The notes beneath the pieces are model-generated. The model searched no databases. It was not told where the DNA came from and saw only the letters and a list, made by a program, of their open reading frames with translations. From positions 993,501 through 1,057,500 of the forward strand of contig WPIO01000023.1 in the NCBI GenBank assembly GCA_009760855.2: a stretch of DNA of 64,000 bases, written 5' to 3'. A program made the position numbers and the translations under genes. This DNA is from Cristatella mucedo. Its lineage: Eukaryota; Bryozoa; Phylactolaemata; Cristatellidae. Shown in pieces: positions 43,037 through 55,262 of this stretch. Within the stretch, counting starts at the first letter, position 1; the number at the start of each line of letters is the position of its first letter.

Positions 43037-44470
43037 CAGTGCCAGCACACAATTATTTGCACCAACTGAGGGCCCCTTTGCTTTTTGAGTTACGACGAAT
43101 GCATTCAAAATAACTGCTCAAAATAATTATGGAATACTGATACAATATGTTTTCTGTGTAACGATAAATGTTAAAGCTCAAAGGGTTCATCTTCTATCGT
43201 ATCACGGACGTTTTAATGTAGTGAAATCGAAAATCACCATCACCAAGGGCACTGGAGGTATCTACCTATTTCCAAAACTAGTGCTACGTGTTCAGGTAAA
43301 CATAACCAGCCTGCTGCACCAAATCACTCAGGAATGTCGGGATAAAATTGCAAGCCTTCTGGGTACCACTCAGCTTGGCCATTTTGGGTTAAGAGGCAAT
43401 ATGCAGTAAGCAGGGATCAACCTAAGGTGACCGAATTATACAATCTCTCGGAGTGCGAGAAAGGTGCGCCCTTGCATTGAAGAACAAGGATTCTTCTTAT
43501 CGAGAAATGTCGATTAAGATCAATATTACACAAGGAGCAGTGCAGTGCAATTTGAAAAAGCTAGAACAGACCAGAATGATGAATCTCTTGGTCGTTCGGG
43601 CAGGCATCGCTGCACTGCGATATGCAAGGACCAGAAGATAAGATAGCTGGCTGCCTAGCAGGCTCACCAGCTGTTTGAAAATGCACGAAGAACTTTAGTT
43701 CTAATGGATTACTTTCCAAGAAAGAGCTATCAGGACGGGGCTCAACGAGCATGGTAAGTCGTCCTGAGCAGCTAAGAAAAATCAGCTATATAATTTTATG
43801 CACAAGCTTAGGAGAATTGCTTTTGCCCGTAAGTATTGGCAGTAAACTACAGCTAAGTATAGCAAACTTCCATAGACTGCAAATCTACTTTCACTCTCCT
43901 TGCAACCTCACGGGCACCCAGCGGTTTTAGACCAAAGTAGGAAGCCTAAATATGTAGCCCAAAAGTAGGTGAACTATGATGGTGGATGGTTGGCTTGGGG
44001 CTGTTTGAGTAGAAAGCTTGCTCCAGGCGGAGGGAATAATGAATGCAGAAAGCTACTTGAAAGTTCTTAAGAATGTTCAATTCTGTCAGCTCGTACCACA
44101 TATGGTTTGAAAATTAGTTTTAAACACAGCAATGATCCGAAGCACACCTCTGGTATTACACGGGACTTTGTTAATAACGCTATACGTTGAGACTGCAGAA
44201 TATTCCGTATTAGCAATGGCCAATCAGAGTCGAGATTTTAACTCTATTGACCGTTTGCGGCCGAAGTGTTTACATAAACTAGGCAAACATTTCCCCTTTT
44301 CACGAAATTTTAATGAATTATTAACATTTCTGCAGAAGAAATGGCAGAAAAAAACATGTAAGGTAACTACTCTCAATGCTAAAATAGTTCGGTAAATACG
44401 ATTCAAGCAATGCAAAAATTCAAATATGCCGATTAAGACGACCTCTAATGATTTCTATGTGCAGGTGATT
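43037..44470 (+). mobile_element. Tc1/mariner transposon relic with broken transposase
   Basis: A candidate left terminal repeat at 43037-43063 (CAGTGCCAGCACACAATTAT then TTGCACC) resembles Tc1-type ends. The transposase starts near 43425 with LSECE. It continues as ALKNKDSSYREMSIKINITQ and GAVQCNLKKLEQ, the paired-type helix-turn-helix that binds the ends. A region GIMNAESYLKVLKNVQ lies near 44030-44075 and NDPKHTS at about 44133-44153 holds the second Asp of the DDE triad. Frames change several times and stops occur, so it is dead. The right terminal repeat was not found. Confidence 0.65.
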
Positions 44471-44479
44471 CCTTCGATT

Positions 44480-45200
44480 CACTTGCTCTCCTAGTTTAAG
44501 TGGTGTATGCGGGAATTCCGAAGAAGTGGGTCAAAATCACTATTTTTTAATTAACCATTAATTAGAAAACTAGCTGAAAACTGCAATCCTAAAAGTTGGT
44601 AATCAACAAAATTAAATTAAATATAAAACGGATTAGAAACCTACCCAATGTTCACACCACAATAAAAGGTAGTTACTTTTTGACTGATTTATTGTTGTTA
44701 CTGGCTTAAATCCTCTCGATTTACCCCGTTCCTTTCCTGAACCTACAAGAAGTGGAAAATGCATTACTCCGAAGTCCAGTTAATAATTATAATAAACTAA
44801 GAATTAACGGTTAGAAGCCAATTTTTTAGAGCACCTCAAAAGTTGAATCAAACCTTGACCTTATCGATTTCAACAATTGAGCCATACAGCAACTTCTCCA
44901 CCGCCCGTTACTGAAATGTTGGCCAAAGCCATTTCATGCAATAAATTCAACCGACGAAAATTATTCATTTCGAATTCCCAGGGGTATTTTGAATATGAAC
45001 CATCCTCTCTGAAAACTAATTTTGAATATTAAAGCTTCACTTATGCGGTGAGTCTTCTGTCCTGCTTGCTTTTGTTCAACTCAAAGTTGCAGTGCATCTA
45101 TCATCAAAACTCGAAGGTTTAGTCCAAGACATATGTAGGAATTTATGAAAACTCGGCAGCATAATGAGGCTCTATTTCTTGAGCAAGACGAGCATGCTCC
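44480..45200. other. No recognisable gene
   Basis: This AT-rich stretch sits between the Tc1 relic and a family A LINE. I see no exon or array. Confidence 0.4.
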
Positions 45201-46640
45201 AACAGAAAAGAAATCTCGTAAAACTTCATTGGCAAGCCTCTATGGCTTCTCTGTCATGAACATAAATAAGATTGTGGAGACCGTCCCTAAGATTGCAGCG
45301 TCTCTACTGGAATGCTGTCCCTCAATTCCATGTAGCACCTCAGTGTCTACACTCAAGCAAGTTACTAGTGACATCGTCCTGAAGTTCATATCACAATTAA
45401 AGAATACGACAAGCCCTTTGGACCTGATTTCCACTCTCCTGCTTCAATGATACATTGATATGCTGCTGCGATGCATAACTAACATCATGATTATGTCATC
45501 GGCCTCGAATAATGCATCCGCACCTTTAAGAAGGCTATAGTCAGGCAAAACTTTATAAAGCAACTATAGACCAAAAAAACGTAAGGGTCTTCAGCCCAGT
45601 CTCCCTTCTACCGTTCTGATCAAAGACACACGGGAGGGCAGAGAACCTGAACTCATAGGAAACTTCAAACCTTGCAAGTTCCAGCCTGGTTTTAGACGTA
45701 TTCACTCGACAAAGTCAGGACTGATTCGGATGTATGAAGAACTACTTAGCAATGTAAACGTGTATAGGTTTTTTGCTCGATCTCTCTGCCGCTTTTGATA
45801 CTATCGATCACCTAAGTCCTTCTTGAACGCCTCTCATCTCGCCTGAGCACCCCTTGCATTGCTTTGCAATGGTTTAGGTCTTGTCTCTGAGAGACTCCAG
45901 AGTGTTTATGTGAATGGACAGAGATCATGCAAGGAACCTGGAAATGTGCGGCATCCCAAGGCTCTGTGCTTGGTCTAGTTCTTTTCACTTTCTATACTCT
46001 ATTTCTTGCAGATGTGATTTCTAAGCACGATCTAGGCTTTCACGTCTATGCTGACGACTCTGAGGTGTAACTTTGGTTCGATCATTCCAAGCCCTATGGC
46101 ACATCGAATTCTCTTAACTCCCTTCTGCATGTATTATTGACATCTCAACGTGAATGGCAGCACATTTTCTTAAATTGAATGCTGATAAATCCAACTTACT
46201 AGCTATAGGCAAACAAAGTGTGGTTCGGAAATCGGAAAGGCTGACACTCAAAATCAGCTCTGCCAGCAAATCTCCTGTTGAATCTGGGCGAAATATAATT
46301 GTGACGTTCCCAAGTGACCTTTCGTTAGACGACCACATCAGTTCCACAGTCAAGTCTGCCTACTTTCAGTCACACTGTTACTACTACGTAGGCTTGTTAA
46401 AACCGGAATACAGCATATAAACTGGTATTGAATTTGTGACATCCCGTCTTGACTCAGTAAGTTAATGCTCTCGGGTCTACCGGCTTGTGCACTCAGGCAC
46501 TTGTAGCTGGTGCAAAACCCAGCTGCTAGGCTTGTCTGTCGTGATCATCGCAGTTAACACATCATAACACTTCTCGCCGACATGCACTGGGCTTGTCTGT
46601 CGTGAGCATCGCAGCAAGCACTACTTTGGTAGCCTTTGGT
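45200..46640 (+). repeat. Family A LINE relic, linker through C-terminal ORF2
   Basis: It reads IPCSTSVSTLKQVTSDIVLK and FISQLKNTTSPLDLISTLLL (linker to RT). It continues with a decayed RT including SLCRFFYYR in place of DLSAAFDTIDH, LGFHVYADDS (YADD box present) and FLKLNADKSNLLAIGKQS. Next is LSLDDHISSTVKSAYFQ. Near 46525-46620 the CTTGTCTGTCGTGA(T/G)CATCGC block occurs twice, a local tandem duplication. The 3' end is missing; it breaks off by 46640. It is opposed tail to tail to the copy at 46850. Confidence 0.75.
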
Positions 46641-46849
46641 GGCCATTTGAAACTGTGCCGTTGTGACACAACTGAGAATCCTCTATGGAGCTGCAGACGA
46701 AATGTGTACCACTAGACCACCATCTAGAGGAGCTCTACGATCCTTGTAACCACTACTTACATCCTGTTAAGCTTAGCATTATGGGCAATCGAGCTTTCAC
46801 GATGGGAGCCGGAGTTATCATTTCCCGTATGTGAGCCTGAGCAACTTAC

Positions 46850-47755
46850 CTCTTTATGGGGTACGATGCTTAGCTTGGTGAGAGAGTAGATCGGAAAATT
46901 AGGCTGGAGCCCAAGAATGAAGGGACCTAAAAGTGAGTGAACAATTCTCGAATTCGATGCGTTGCTTGACTGGGTGCCAGTGCATATTAGTGAGAAGCAG
47001 TGTGATGTGACAACTGTGACGCTCACGACAGGCAAACCTAGGTGTTGAGTTTTGCACCAGCTGCATGGACCTGAGTGCATAGGCTGGTTGGCTATTAAGC
47101 ATTGACTTGCAGGAGTCACGACGGGATGTCACAAATGCATTGACGAATTTATATATAGCATCCCTATCTAAACCAGCACGAATTATAGCAATGTCATGCA
47201 GCTGAAAGTAAGCAGAATTGACTTTGGAGATGATGCAGTCGTCTAATGAAAGACTACTTTGCAACATGACACCTAGATTGTGTGCAGATTCCACTAGAGA
47301 TATGCTGGCACAGCCAGTTTTGACGGTATGCCTTTCCAATTTTGGAATCATACTTGGTTTTCCTGTAACTGGTAAGTTTTTTTTTCAACATTAATTTTAA
47401 GACAGCTTGCCGCCATCCATGTAGGAGGTCATAAAAACATGTAGTAAGGGAGTTGAGACAATTTGACGTGCCCGAGGGTTGGGAGGGATCAAAGCATACA
47501 CACAACTTGGTGTCATGCACACAGAAGTGATACCAATTTTGTGATTGATAGATTGTGCTTGGTAATCACATCGGCAAGAGGAAGATTATAAACCATGAAA
47601 AGAACTAGACCGAGCACACAGCCCTAAGTTATCCCTTATTTCAGAGCTTCCCTGGATGATCTTTGCCTGTTCACTTCTATAATCTGGTCTTCCACTGAGA
47701 GAGGATCCGAACCACTACCGTGCAGTGCCAGTGATTACAGCTTAGTATATTAAAA
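46850..47755 (-). repeat. Family A LINE relic, RT motif B region to C-terminus
   Basis: The minus strand reads HDTKLCVCFDPSQPSGTSNC (after the YADD box), KLERHTVKTGCASISLVESA, SLDDCIISKVNSAYFQLHDI, AYALRSMQLVQNSTPRFACR and the HWHPVKQRIEF stretch. Upstream complement words for GVPQGSV and RSYLSGRLQ reach 47755. It lacks the 3' UTR. Confidence 0.75.
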
Positions 47756-47759
47756 GTGC

Positions 47760-49050
47760 AACCACGTCCTTTCAAAAGAAAGTGAACGTGGAGTCAATGG
47801 CAATGCACGACCACAATTCGTTTCCAATTGACGAGAAATGTATGCGTTCAAAGATTCGATTATGATGCCACGTAGCGTTAAGTGTGAGCCCACATAATTT
47901 GAACCAATTTTTACCATTCAATCTTTGACAATACACGGAAAAATAAGATTATGACCTGTGAGACAATATGAAGAGATATGACGCTCTGCTAAAATTTGAG
48001 GCTATATCTTTCGATAGAAGATATAACTTTTCTGAGTAGTAGATTGCCCACTGCATTCAAAGTGCGAACTCACACTTTCGCCAAATCACGAATACACAAT
48101 CGACGGGAATGCACTGAAGTCACCTGCATCAGCCTATCAAATTACGGCAATCTATAAAGGTTAGCTAAATTTAGACCAAAAGCTGCTGTTAGGATCTGTC
48201 AGTATATTTCTCTTTTAGTATAGTATTTTTTAATGCACTCCAGATATGTCATAATTACTGCTAGCTCCCAGTCACTACCCTACAATCAATGGCTATTACC
48301 TTTGAAAATACAGAACTATTCTGAAATATGTCACAAACAGAATTTAAATAGTGCGTGAAAGGTTTAAGTATACCAGAGTTGATATATCTTATTATTTTAA
48401 AGTGTATTTAAATCGTATGAACCCAATGGGTTTGTTAAAATCTTGGCACTGTACTACGATCTGTGGCTAATTCTCGGGCAAAGACACAATTAATTAGAGC
48501 CTCTAAAGAATTGCCCGCAAATTTGCTATGGATAGCTGAAATTATAATTGCACAGTCTGAAATGAGATTGTACATGTTGAAAGGTAATCCGAAAATCTTC
48601 AAGCCGTTTCGCACATTTATTGTCGGGCTTTGGACTGGGAATTCTTTGGTCTTCTAATACGACTTTGCTCAGCTTTATAGCCGTGTTCTGCTCCTTGCAA
48701 CCACCCTACACTAGCTTCGGCTAAATTTCTTCCATTACTTCACGATTGGTCTCCAATGTAAGCGATTTCACATCAAAATATGGGGCACTGATTGAACGTC
48801 GCTCTTGAAAATATACCTCAGCGAGCAATAACAATGCTTTTAGAAAATAAGGTCATATTATATGTTACGGCAAACAGGAATGATGCAGGTGTTTTGTAAC
48901 TCTTATTAACGGTCACTGAAACCTAAGTTGAGTTCTTTAGTACCTACAGCTCCATCGGGTCACTGCAGCCAATTAAAAAATCCGTAGATGATCTGAACAA
49001 GCAAGAATTAGAAGCGTTTGTATGCTGCGAGCCATACTTGCATCCTCACA
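47760..49050. other. No recognisable gene; perhaps ATTGC-type repeat
   Basis: Words such as GATTGCCCACTGCATTCAAA and ACGGCAATCTATAAAG at 48045-48165 resemble the region at 49.4-52.9 kb, but weakly. A 64-codon frame at 48463-48657 has no recognisable feature. Confidence 0.35.
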
Positions 49051-49057
49051 TCTCAGG

Positions 49058-49175
49058 TTACATTAGAAGATGATGGCCGACATACTGGATGGAGCATTCA
49101 TTTAACCTTTTACTACACCTTAAACATATTTTGCTGCCAGGCTCGATTCGAGGATTCTTGTTTTCGTGTGCGAGA
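49058..49175 (-). CDS. Weak candidate exon with CxxC motif
   Basis: After an acceptor-like GGCCCTAG the minus strand reads LAHENKNPRIEPGSKICLRC then SKRLNECSIQYVGHHLLM and stops at 49058-49060. PG.K.C..C..R(L) is a motif seen in several zinc-binding domains, but the fragment is too short to assign. It may be a remnant of an element or chance. Confidence 0.2.
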
Positions 49176-49394
49176 CTAGGGCCTCTCGGCAAGCAGGCTC
49201 CTTTTTGGCCGGATTTCCAGCATCGTCTCAAGGGTGAATGGACAAGCAGAAAACCATCTGAGGTCCCAACCACTTGTCATAAGCCGTCTGACCCTGGACC
49301 CCAAAAACAGCTAGCCGTTATCCGTGGTCAACCGTGTCCTTGGAGTTGTACAGATGTGGCTAAACATGAACGTACACAGTGAAATGCAATATAC

Positions 49395-49745
49395 CGTTCC
49401 TTTTGAAGCTTGTGGTAGATAATTCCTATGCAATTTAAGACGGATTACGATCAAAGCCGGGCCATTGCCGTATTTTGCAGGCAATGTCTATGCTTGAACT
49501 CTCAAATGTGGTGGGCAGTGTGTAAGCTTGCAGTGAACGCTCTGTGGAATTATGAATGAAGTTTCAAACAGCCACATTGTACTCGATTTCAACGTATTGC
49601 AGACGAAGACCTGCAATTGCCATCTATTGCCGTAAATAGTTATCAATTGCTCGTTCACGATTGTTTTGAAAGGATGTGGTTGCATTTTAATGGTGTGCAG
49701 TAATACGCAAAACAAAGTGTGAGCTCCTCCCAGCCTCAATTTATC
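49395..49745. repeat. ATTGC-rich degenerate repeat, left part
   Basis: GCAATTGCCATCTATTGCC at about 49614-49632, AAAACAAAGTGTGAG at about 49709 and GAATGAAG..TTT..CAGCC-type words recur in 51165-52950. The block ends exactly where a family A LINE 3' tail begins, so the LINE likely inserted into this repeat. Confidence 0.4.
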
Positions 49746-49747
49746 TT

Positions 49748-51160
49748 TATAATAATAATAATGCACTTGATAAAGCACCCTCAGAGAACTCACTCACTTC
49801 CTAGGCGTTTTACATTCGCTGCTAAGGAAAATATGATAGAATGCTGAGGAATATCATGCTTGATAAAAAACATGAACAACGTGGTTAGGGGTGACATGCA
49901 CAGGGTCAGCATGCAAATGTGGTAAGTAGCAGCATGCACAGTGTCAGCACACATAAGAACTTGAAGGACGAATCATAGGGACCCACTAAATGCTATCCTA
50001 AATAGGTGTGTTTTAAGTTCTTTTTAAACGTGGTCAAGTCAGGGAATGTTGTGATGCAAGTTGAGAGGCAGTCCCAAGCTTTGGGAGCATATGAACTAAA
50101 TGCACGGTCTCCAAAGGATTTGAGGTTCGTACGAGATAGTGTTGAAGTGTTGAATTCCGAAAAGCAGGTGGTGCGATGCTTGGCCTGGGGGGTGATGATC
50201 TTAGAGACAGGCTAGAGCCAAAGAATGAAGTGACCTAAACGTGAGCGATAGTACTTTGAAGTCGATCTGTTGCTTGACTGGTAGCCAGTGCCGGTTAATG
50301 AGAAGTAGAGTGACATGACAACTGCTATGTTAACGACAGAAAAGTCTGGCTGCTGAGTTTTGCACAAGCTGTTATCTCCTGATTGCATATGCCAGTAGGT
50401 CAGCAAGTAGCAAGATACAGAAGTAGAGTCGTGATGTAACAAATGCATCGACCAACTTGGACGTGGTATCCTTATCTAAACAAGCCCTAATTTTAGCAAA
50501 GTTATGTAGCTCAAAGTAGGCAGATTTGAATGTGGAGGTGATGTTGTCGTCTAACGAGAAGTCACTTTGGAACATGACACCCATATTTTGAGCTGATTCA
50601 ACAGAAGATATGCTGGCAGAGCCAAATTTGAGCGTCGGCCTTTCCAATTTGTGAATCACACTTGGTTTGCCCATAACTAGTAAGTTAGTTTTATCATTGT
50701 TTCATTTTAGAAGATTTGCTGCCATCCATGTGCGGATGTCATGAATACATGCAGCAAGTGAGTTTAGAGAATTCGAGGTGCTCGAAATCTGGGAGAGATC
50801 AAAGCAAAGGTACAACCGAGTGTCATCTGCATAGAAGTGAAAGCCTAGATTGTGCTTGGCAATCACATCAGCAAGAGGGACATTATAAGCCATGAAAAGA
50901 ACCGGCCTAGCATGGAGCTCTGAGGTACCCCATATTTGAGAGGTACCTAGGATGATCTGTGTCCATTCATGTCATTACTCTTGAGTCTCCCACTGAGATA
51001 TCATCTGAACCATCGTATAGCAATGCCGGTAATGCCCTGGCGAGATGAGAGGGGCTATAAAAGAACTTTGTGATCGATGGTATCAAAAGCTGCCGAAAGA
51101 TCGATAGAAACAAGCAGAGACACTCTGCCTATGTCTGCATTCCTAATTAGATCGTTGTCT
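49748..51160 (-). repeat. Family A LINE relic with (AAT)n tail, RT to 3' end
   Basis: (AAT)n at 49749-49762 is followed by the family A 3' end (AATGCACTTGATAAAGCACC, CTCAGAGAACTCACTC). The 3' UTR and ORF2 are read on the minus strand: HYFSLTGTGYQSSNRS, CLDKDTTSKLVDAFVTSRL, SLDDNITSTFKSAYFELHN, SIEKLERPTLKFGSA-type, ADVIAKHNLGFHFYADDTRL (intact YADD) and complement words for LDLSAAFDTIDH at about 51070-51100. Frameshifts remain. One of the better-preserved copies. Confidence 0.85.
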
Positions 51161-51164
51161 TTAT

Positions 51165-52950
51165 ATTACAACCGTTACGGATTGATCATTTACCATTAAC
51201 GAGCAAAGTCACTTGCCAGTTCCACGGTTTCACTTTGAATTCCGTGAAATGTTATAGGTATCGGCAATTTGCCCTTTGCCTGGCCAATTTCTCATCGATT
51301 TACAATGGGTTGGAGATTTTCCTCGTGCTCTTACTGCCAGTTGCCATTCACTGCTCGCACTTTTACGTGCATAACTTATTAAATGATGTCGAAATTTAAA
51401 CAAAGTGCAAGGTGATACCTGAAAAAATTGGGCTTGGCCAAGATACTATCAAGTTATTTGCTGTGGATAACAATGGATTGCCCATATTATTGGCTCTCGC
51501 TGTTGATTGCTATTTACTTCCTGAAATTGAGCTCACAAATTGGTTTACAATTATTCGAGAGCCACCCCAGTAAAATGCTACGTGAAATGGTAAATGAAGC
51601 TTTGTGCAGCCGATATTGTGTCCGGTTTTCGATGAATTGTGGTAGTGGGCCATGCCATTGCTGTCTGTCGCCTTGAGTTGTGGACAATTTGCGAGTAAAA
51701 TAACTTGAAAATGTATCTACTTTTGAGTCTGAGCATAATAAAATGTTTATGCAATGGCAATTGGAGCTTCACACAGCCATTATGTGGCTGACTGGCCATG
51801 GAGTGTTCTTGATTGCTGATTCGAGCCGAGCCACTACTGTAGATTGCCATCCATTGCCCAAGATTATCTAGTGTAACTGAAAAACAACTATATGATTGCA
51901 CTTAAAACAAAGTGCGTTGTAATATGCATTCAGAATGCGAGGAGTATGGAGCAACTTTCTTTTGGGCATTGTTCAGACGAAGGCTGTGTATTGGAGTATT
52001 CGCCTGACCAACTGCAGCTGATTGCAGTGCATTGCTGCAGAATGTGGAGGAAATATAACTAAATTATGTGGAAACATTAAACAGAAAGATTGGATCCCAC
52101 GTCTATTGTAATTAGATTTTCAAGTTATTTTCTCTGGTCGTTTTATCTTGGACTGAGGTGGATTGCAGTTAAATTGCCGTAAGAGACTGGACAGTTGCAG
52201 TCGTGCATTGCATTAGAACGCCAATTTGGTGGGATTTCTTAGGTACACTTTTAACTGAGTCTGGACTTTTATGATTATAACTAAAAGCTTTGTTTCGAAA
52301 ATTTGAGGGTGGTTGATATTTGCCAAGGCAATTTCAGGAATTTGCAGTGCATTATCAGAATCTGCTTGTGCAAATTTATTAAATTTACGTGGGCGTGCAC
52401 ACCACACAGTGCCATGTTGATCGGTAGGAAAAACTCGAGCTCGGCACAATCTACTTCAAGTCCTGTTTTGAGTGAATTTTTGTGGATTTCACGATTTTGC
52501 CTGACCATTATAGTTAATTGCAAGGCGTTGCACCAAAACGCCAGTGCCAATACCAGCCAAATTTCGTGAGCTTAATGTTTACAGGCTGTACTGTTACATG
52601 CAATCAAAAAAGGTGCCGTACTCTATTTTATGTTTTGAGGTGGAATGCAGTGAATTATTTTTCATACCCAGGCCATGGCTATCTATTTTATTTGATTTCC
52701 TGAAAACGCCTTACCAGCATTGCTGGAAGTCTTGCAGATACACGTTAAATGCAGAATTGTTTCATATTCCAAACTGCTGCTGCTTGGCGTACCGACTTGT
52801 GGCAGATTTGAGGCAATCTAAAATTAATTGAATGCGTTGTGGAGAGCTGCTTGCCTCGTTCTTTGCTGCTCGTTTGCATGAGTGAGCTCTTACAAATTAC
52901 ATTAAATACAATTTCAAAATGACATTCGGTTGATACAAAAAACTGCGGAT
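51165..52950. repeat. ATTGC-rich degenerate repeat region, right part
   Basis: The stretch is dense in ATTGC, GGCAATTTG, GATTGCAGTG and GCATTGC words. AAACAAAGTGC occurs at about 51393 and 51905 (about 511 bp apart), and again in the left part near 49709. GATTGCCATCCATTGCCC at about 51841 matches GCAATTGCCATCTATTGCC in the left part. TTTTGAGTCTGAG (51722) and TTAACTGAGTCTGG (52250) are another pair. It looks like an old, heavily mutated repeat of about 0.5 kb units. I recognise no coding content. Confidence 0.35.
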
Positions 52951-52956
52951 ATAAAA

Positions 52957-54300
52957 ATAATAATTATAATGCACTTGATAAAGCGCCCTCACAGAACTCA
53001 ATCTCTCTCTCTAGGCGCCGTACATTTGCTGCAAAGGGAAATGCAATTGAAATGTGAATAATATCATGCTTGATAAACGAACTAAATGAATAACATGGTT
53101 AGAGGTGACATGCACAGGGTCAGCATGCAAATGTGGTTAGTGGCAGCATGCACAGTGTCAGCACACATAAGCACATGAAAGACGAATCATTGGGACCCAC
53201 TAAATGCTGTCCTAAATAGGTGTGTATTTAAGTTCTTTTTGAATGTGGTCAGATCAGGGGATGTTCTGACGCAGGTCGGGAGGGAGTTCCAGGCTTTGGG
53301 AGCTAAGAACTAAACGCACGGTCTCCAAAGGATTTCAGGTTGTACGAGGTAGTGGTAAACTGTTGGATTCCGAGAAGCGGGTGGTACGATACTTGGCCTG
53401 ATGGGGGAGTGTATCTGACGGATAGGATGGAGCCAGAGAATGAAGTGACCTAAAATTGAGCGACAGAACCTTGAAGTCGATCCGTTGCTTGACTGGGAGC
53501 TATTGCAGGTCGGTGAGAAGTGGTGTAATGTGGCAACTGCGACGCTCACGACAGACAAGCCTAGCTGCAGAGTTTGGCACCAGCTGCAATCGCCTGATCG
53601 CACATTCTAGTAGACCAGTAAGCAGTGAGTTGCAGAAGTCGAGACGGGATGTCACGAATGCATGGACCAACTTGGACGTGGTATTCTTATCTAGACAAGC
53701 CTGCATTTTAGCAATTTTATGAAGCTGAAAATAGACAGATTTGACTGTGGACCTGATATGGTCGTCTAACGAGAGGTCGCTTTGGAATATGACGACTAGA
53801 TTTCGAGCTGATTTAACAAGAGATATGCTGGTAGAGCCAATTTTGAGCATCAGCATTTCCAATTCGCGAATCAGACTGAGTTTGCCCATAACTATTAAGT
53901 TAGTTTTGTCATCGTTTAGTTTTAGAAAATTTGCTGCCATCCATGTTCGGATGTCATTAATACATGCAGCAAGTGAGTTGAGAGAATTTGAGGTGCTTGA
54001 AGGCTGGGAGGGATCAAAGCAAAGGTACAACTGAGTGTCATCCGCATAGAAATGAAAGCCTAGATTGTGCTTGGCATTCACATCAGCAGCAGCCTGGGTA
54101 TAAACCGTGAAAAGAACCGGACATAGCAAGGAGCCCTGAGGTAGGCCATATTTCTGAGGTACCTAAGATGATCTTGTCCATTCACGTCAATACTCCGGAG
54201 TCTCCCACTGAGATTGAACCTGAACCACAGCAGAGCAGTGCCAGTGATGCTCGGGTGAGATTAGAGGAGCTCTAGAAGAATTTTGTGATCAATTGATCCT
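52957..54300 (-). repeat. Family A LINE relic with long open C-terminal ORF2 block
   Basis: An AAT-rich tail at 52957-52975 is followed by the family A 3' end. The minus strand then has a 209-codon open stretch from VLCPVLFTVYTQAAADVNAK through HFYADDTQLYLCFDPSQPSS, AACINDIRTWMAANFLKLND, SLDDHIRSTVKSVYFQLHKI and TSRLDFCNSLLTGLLECAIR to VCRERRSCHITPLLTDLQ. It holds an intact YADD box. Frameshifts occur on both sides, and the fingers and 5' half are missing. It lies right against the ATTGC-rich repeat. Confidence 0.85.
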
Positions 54301-54309
54301 AAAAATTTG

Positions 54310-55055
54310 AGTTCGGCCATGTCAATTTTTTTTTTAATTTAGCCTTATTAGATTTGATTTTGGTGAATTGTTGAAATTCGTTTAACCCGTGCATGTCAGT
54401 GAGTATCTGCTATTATGGTCCCTCAAAGCCTGGTGAAACTGCATGGGTAATGTCTGCAAGACCATGGTCGAGGAAGGATTGACCGATAGGACTACTGGGG
54501 TCACTCAGTACTACTGGACGGCGTGCATGGGGCGCATGCTGACTGGAAAGCAAACAAATTCATTAAGCATGGGAAATAAATCTACTGAATTTCATTTGAT
54601 CTATCTTTCTGTAATTGTAGTCAGAGAAAAGGGTTCAGCAATGATAAGTGACCAAAAAAGGCAGAGAAAGGAAGACACGTGGCTACTATGCACAAGCAGC
54701 CAGCAGTTGCAAATGACTAAAGCTTCATGGGAAAATGAATTGTCTATGATTTTTTAAAGGTTGGCCACGGCGTTTCCTAACTTAAGCTATGCACAGTGAC
54801 CCCAGTTGCCGAAGACTGAGTGCTTCCGGACTTCCGGCACATACTGTGCTTTCGATGCTTCCGGAACTTCCACTTGGACTCGACGAGTTGGCCTATTGAA
54901 AAGCCATCCTGTGGGGTGTAAAGCTAACTTTAAATTAGCAATGCCCAGCTTTAGAATTACGGCTTCGTTAAATAGCTGCAAGCTAATAGTATACTTTGAA
55001 CTTCCAGCCAGATCCCTTGCTCGAGGAATATCATATAAGACCCTGAAAGAAAAGT
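54310..55055. other. No recognised gene; open frames of unknown meaning
   Basis: A T11 tract followed by AATTTAG near 54327-54344 looks like a splice acceptor on the plus strand. A 104-codon plus frame at 54443-54757 (GLTDRTTGVTQYYWTACMG) follows. No domain is recognised and no donor is evident. Confidence 0.3.
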
Positions 55056-55061
55056 AGCTGA

Positions 55062-55262
55062 ACTCGAAGAGCCATTATAGCCTGCAATGACGAATCTGAG
55101 ATGCGCCGGAAGAGTCTGCTGAATGGTGCGCTCTTGAGGCTGAGAAAAAAAGACGTTCTTGCGAGCAGCAACATGGCGCAGACCGCAATGGAGCAGCAGA
55201 AGAACGACGAATTTGCGAAGCTGGAGCCAATCATAAGTCACACGAGCAACATTGTGCCGTGA
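55062..55262 (+). CDS. Unidentified 66-codon charged frame
   Basis: Between stops at 55059 and 55260 the plus frame reads CNDESEMRRKSLLNGALLRL, RKKDVLASSNMAQTAMEQQK and NDEFAKLEPIISHTSNIVP. The charged, helix-like composition and lack of low complexity make it one of the more protein-like unknown frames. It precedes the 55.6-56.5 kb repeat, so it could belong to that unknown element or to a host exon (an AG lies just upstream in CATTATAG). No family recognised. Confidence 0.25.
   Translation, partial: TRRAIIACNDESEMRRKSLLNGALLRLRKKDVLASSNMAQTAMEQQKNDEFAKLEPIISHTSNIVP

Noticed and set aside
45200-47755. One LINE with an inverted repeat (palindromic element)
   Set aside because: The two family A copies are opposed but contain different substitutions and different extents, with about 200 bp of unrelated sequence between, so two insertions are more likely.
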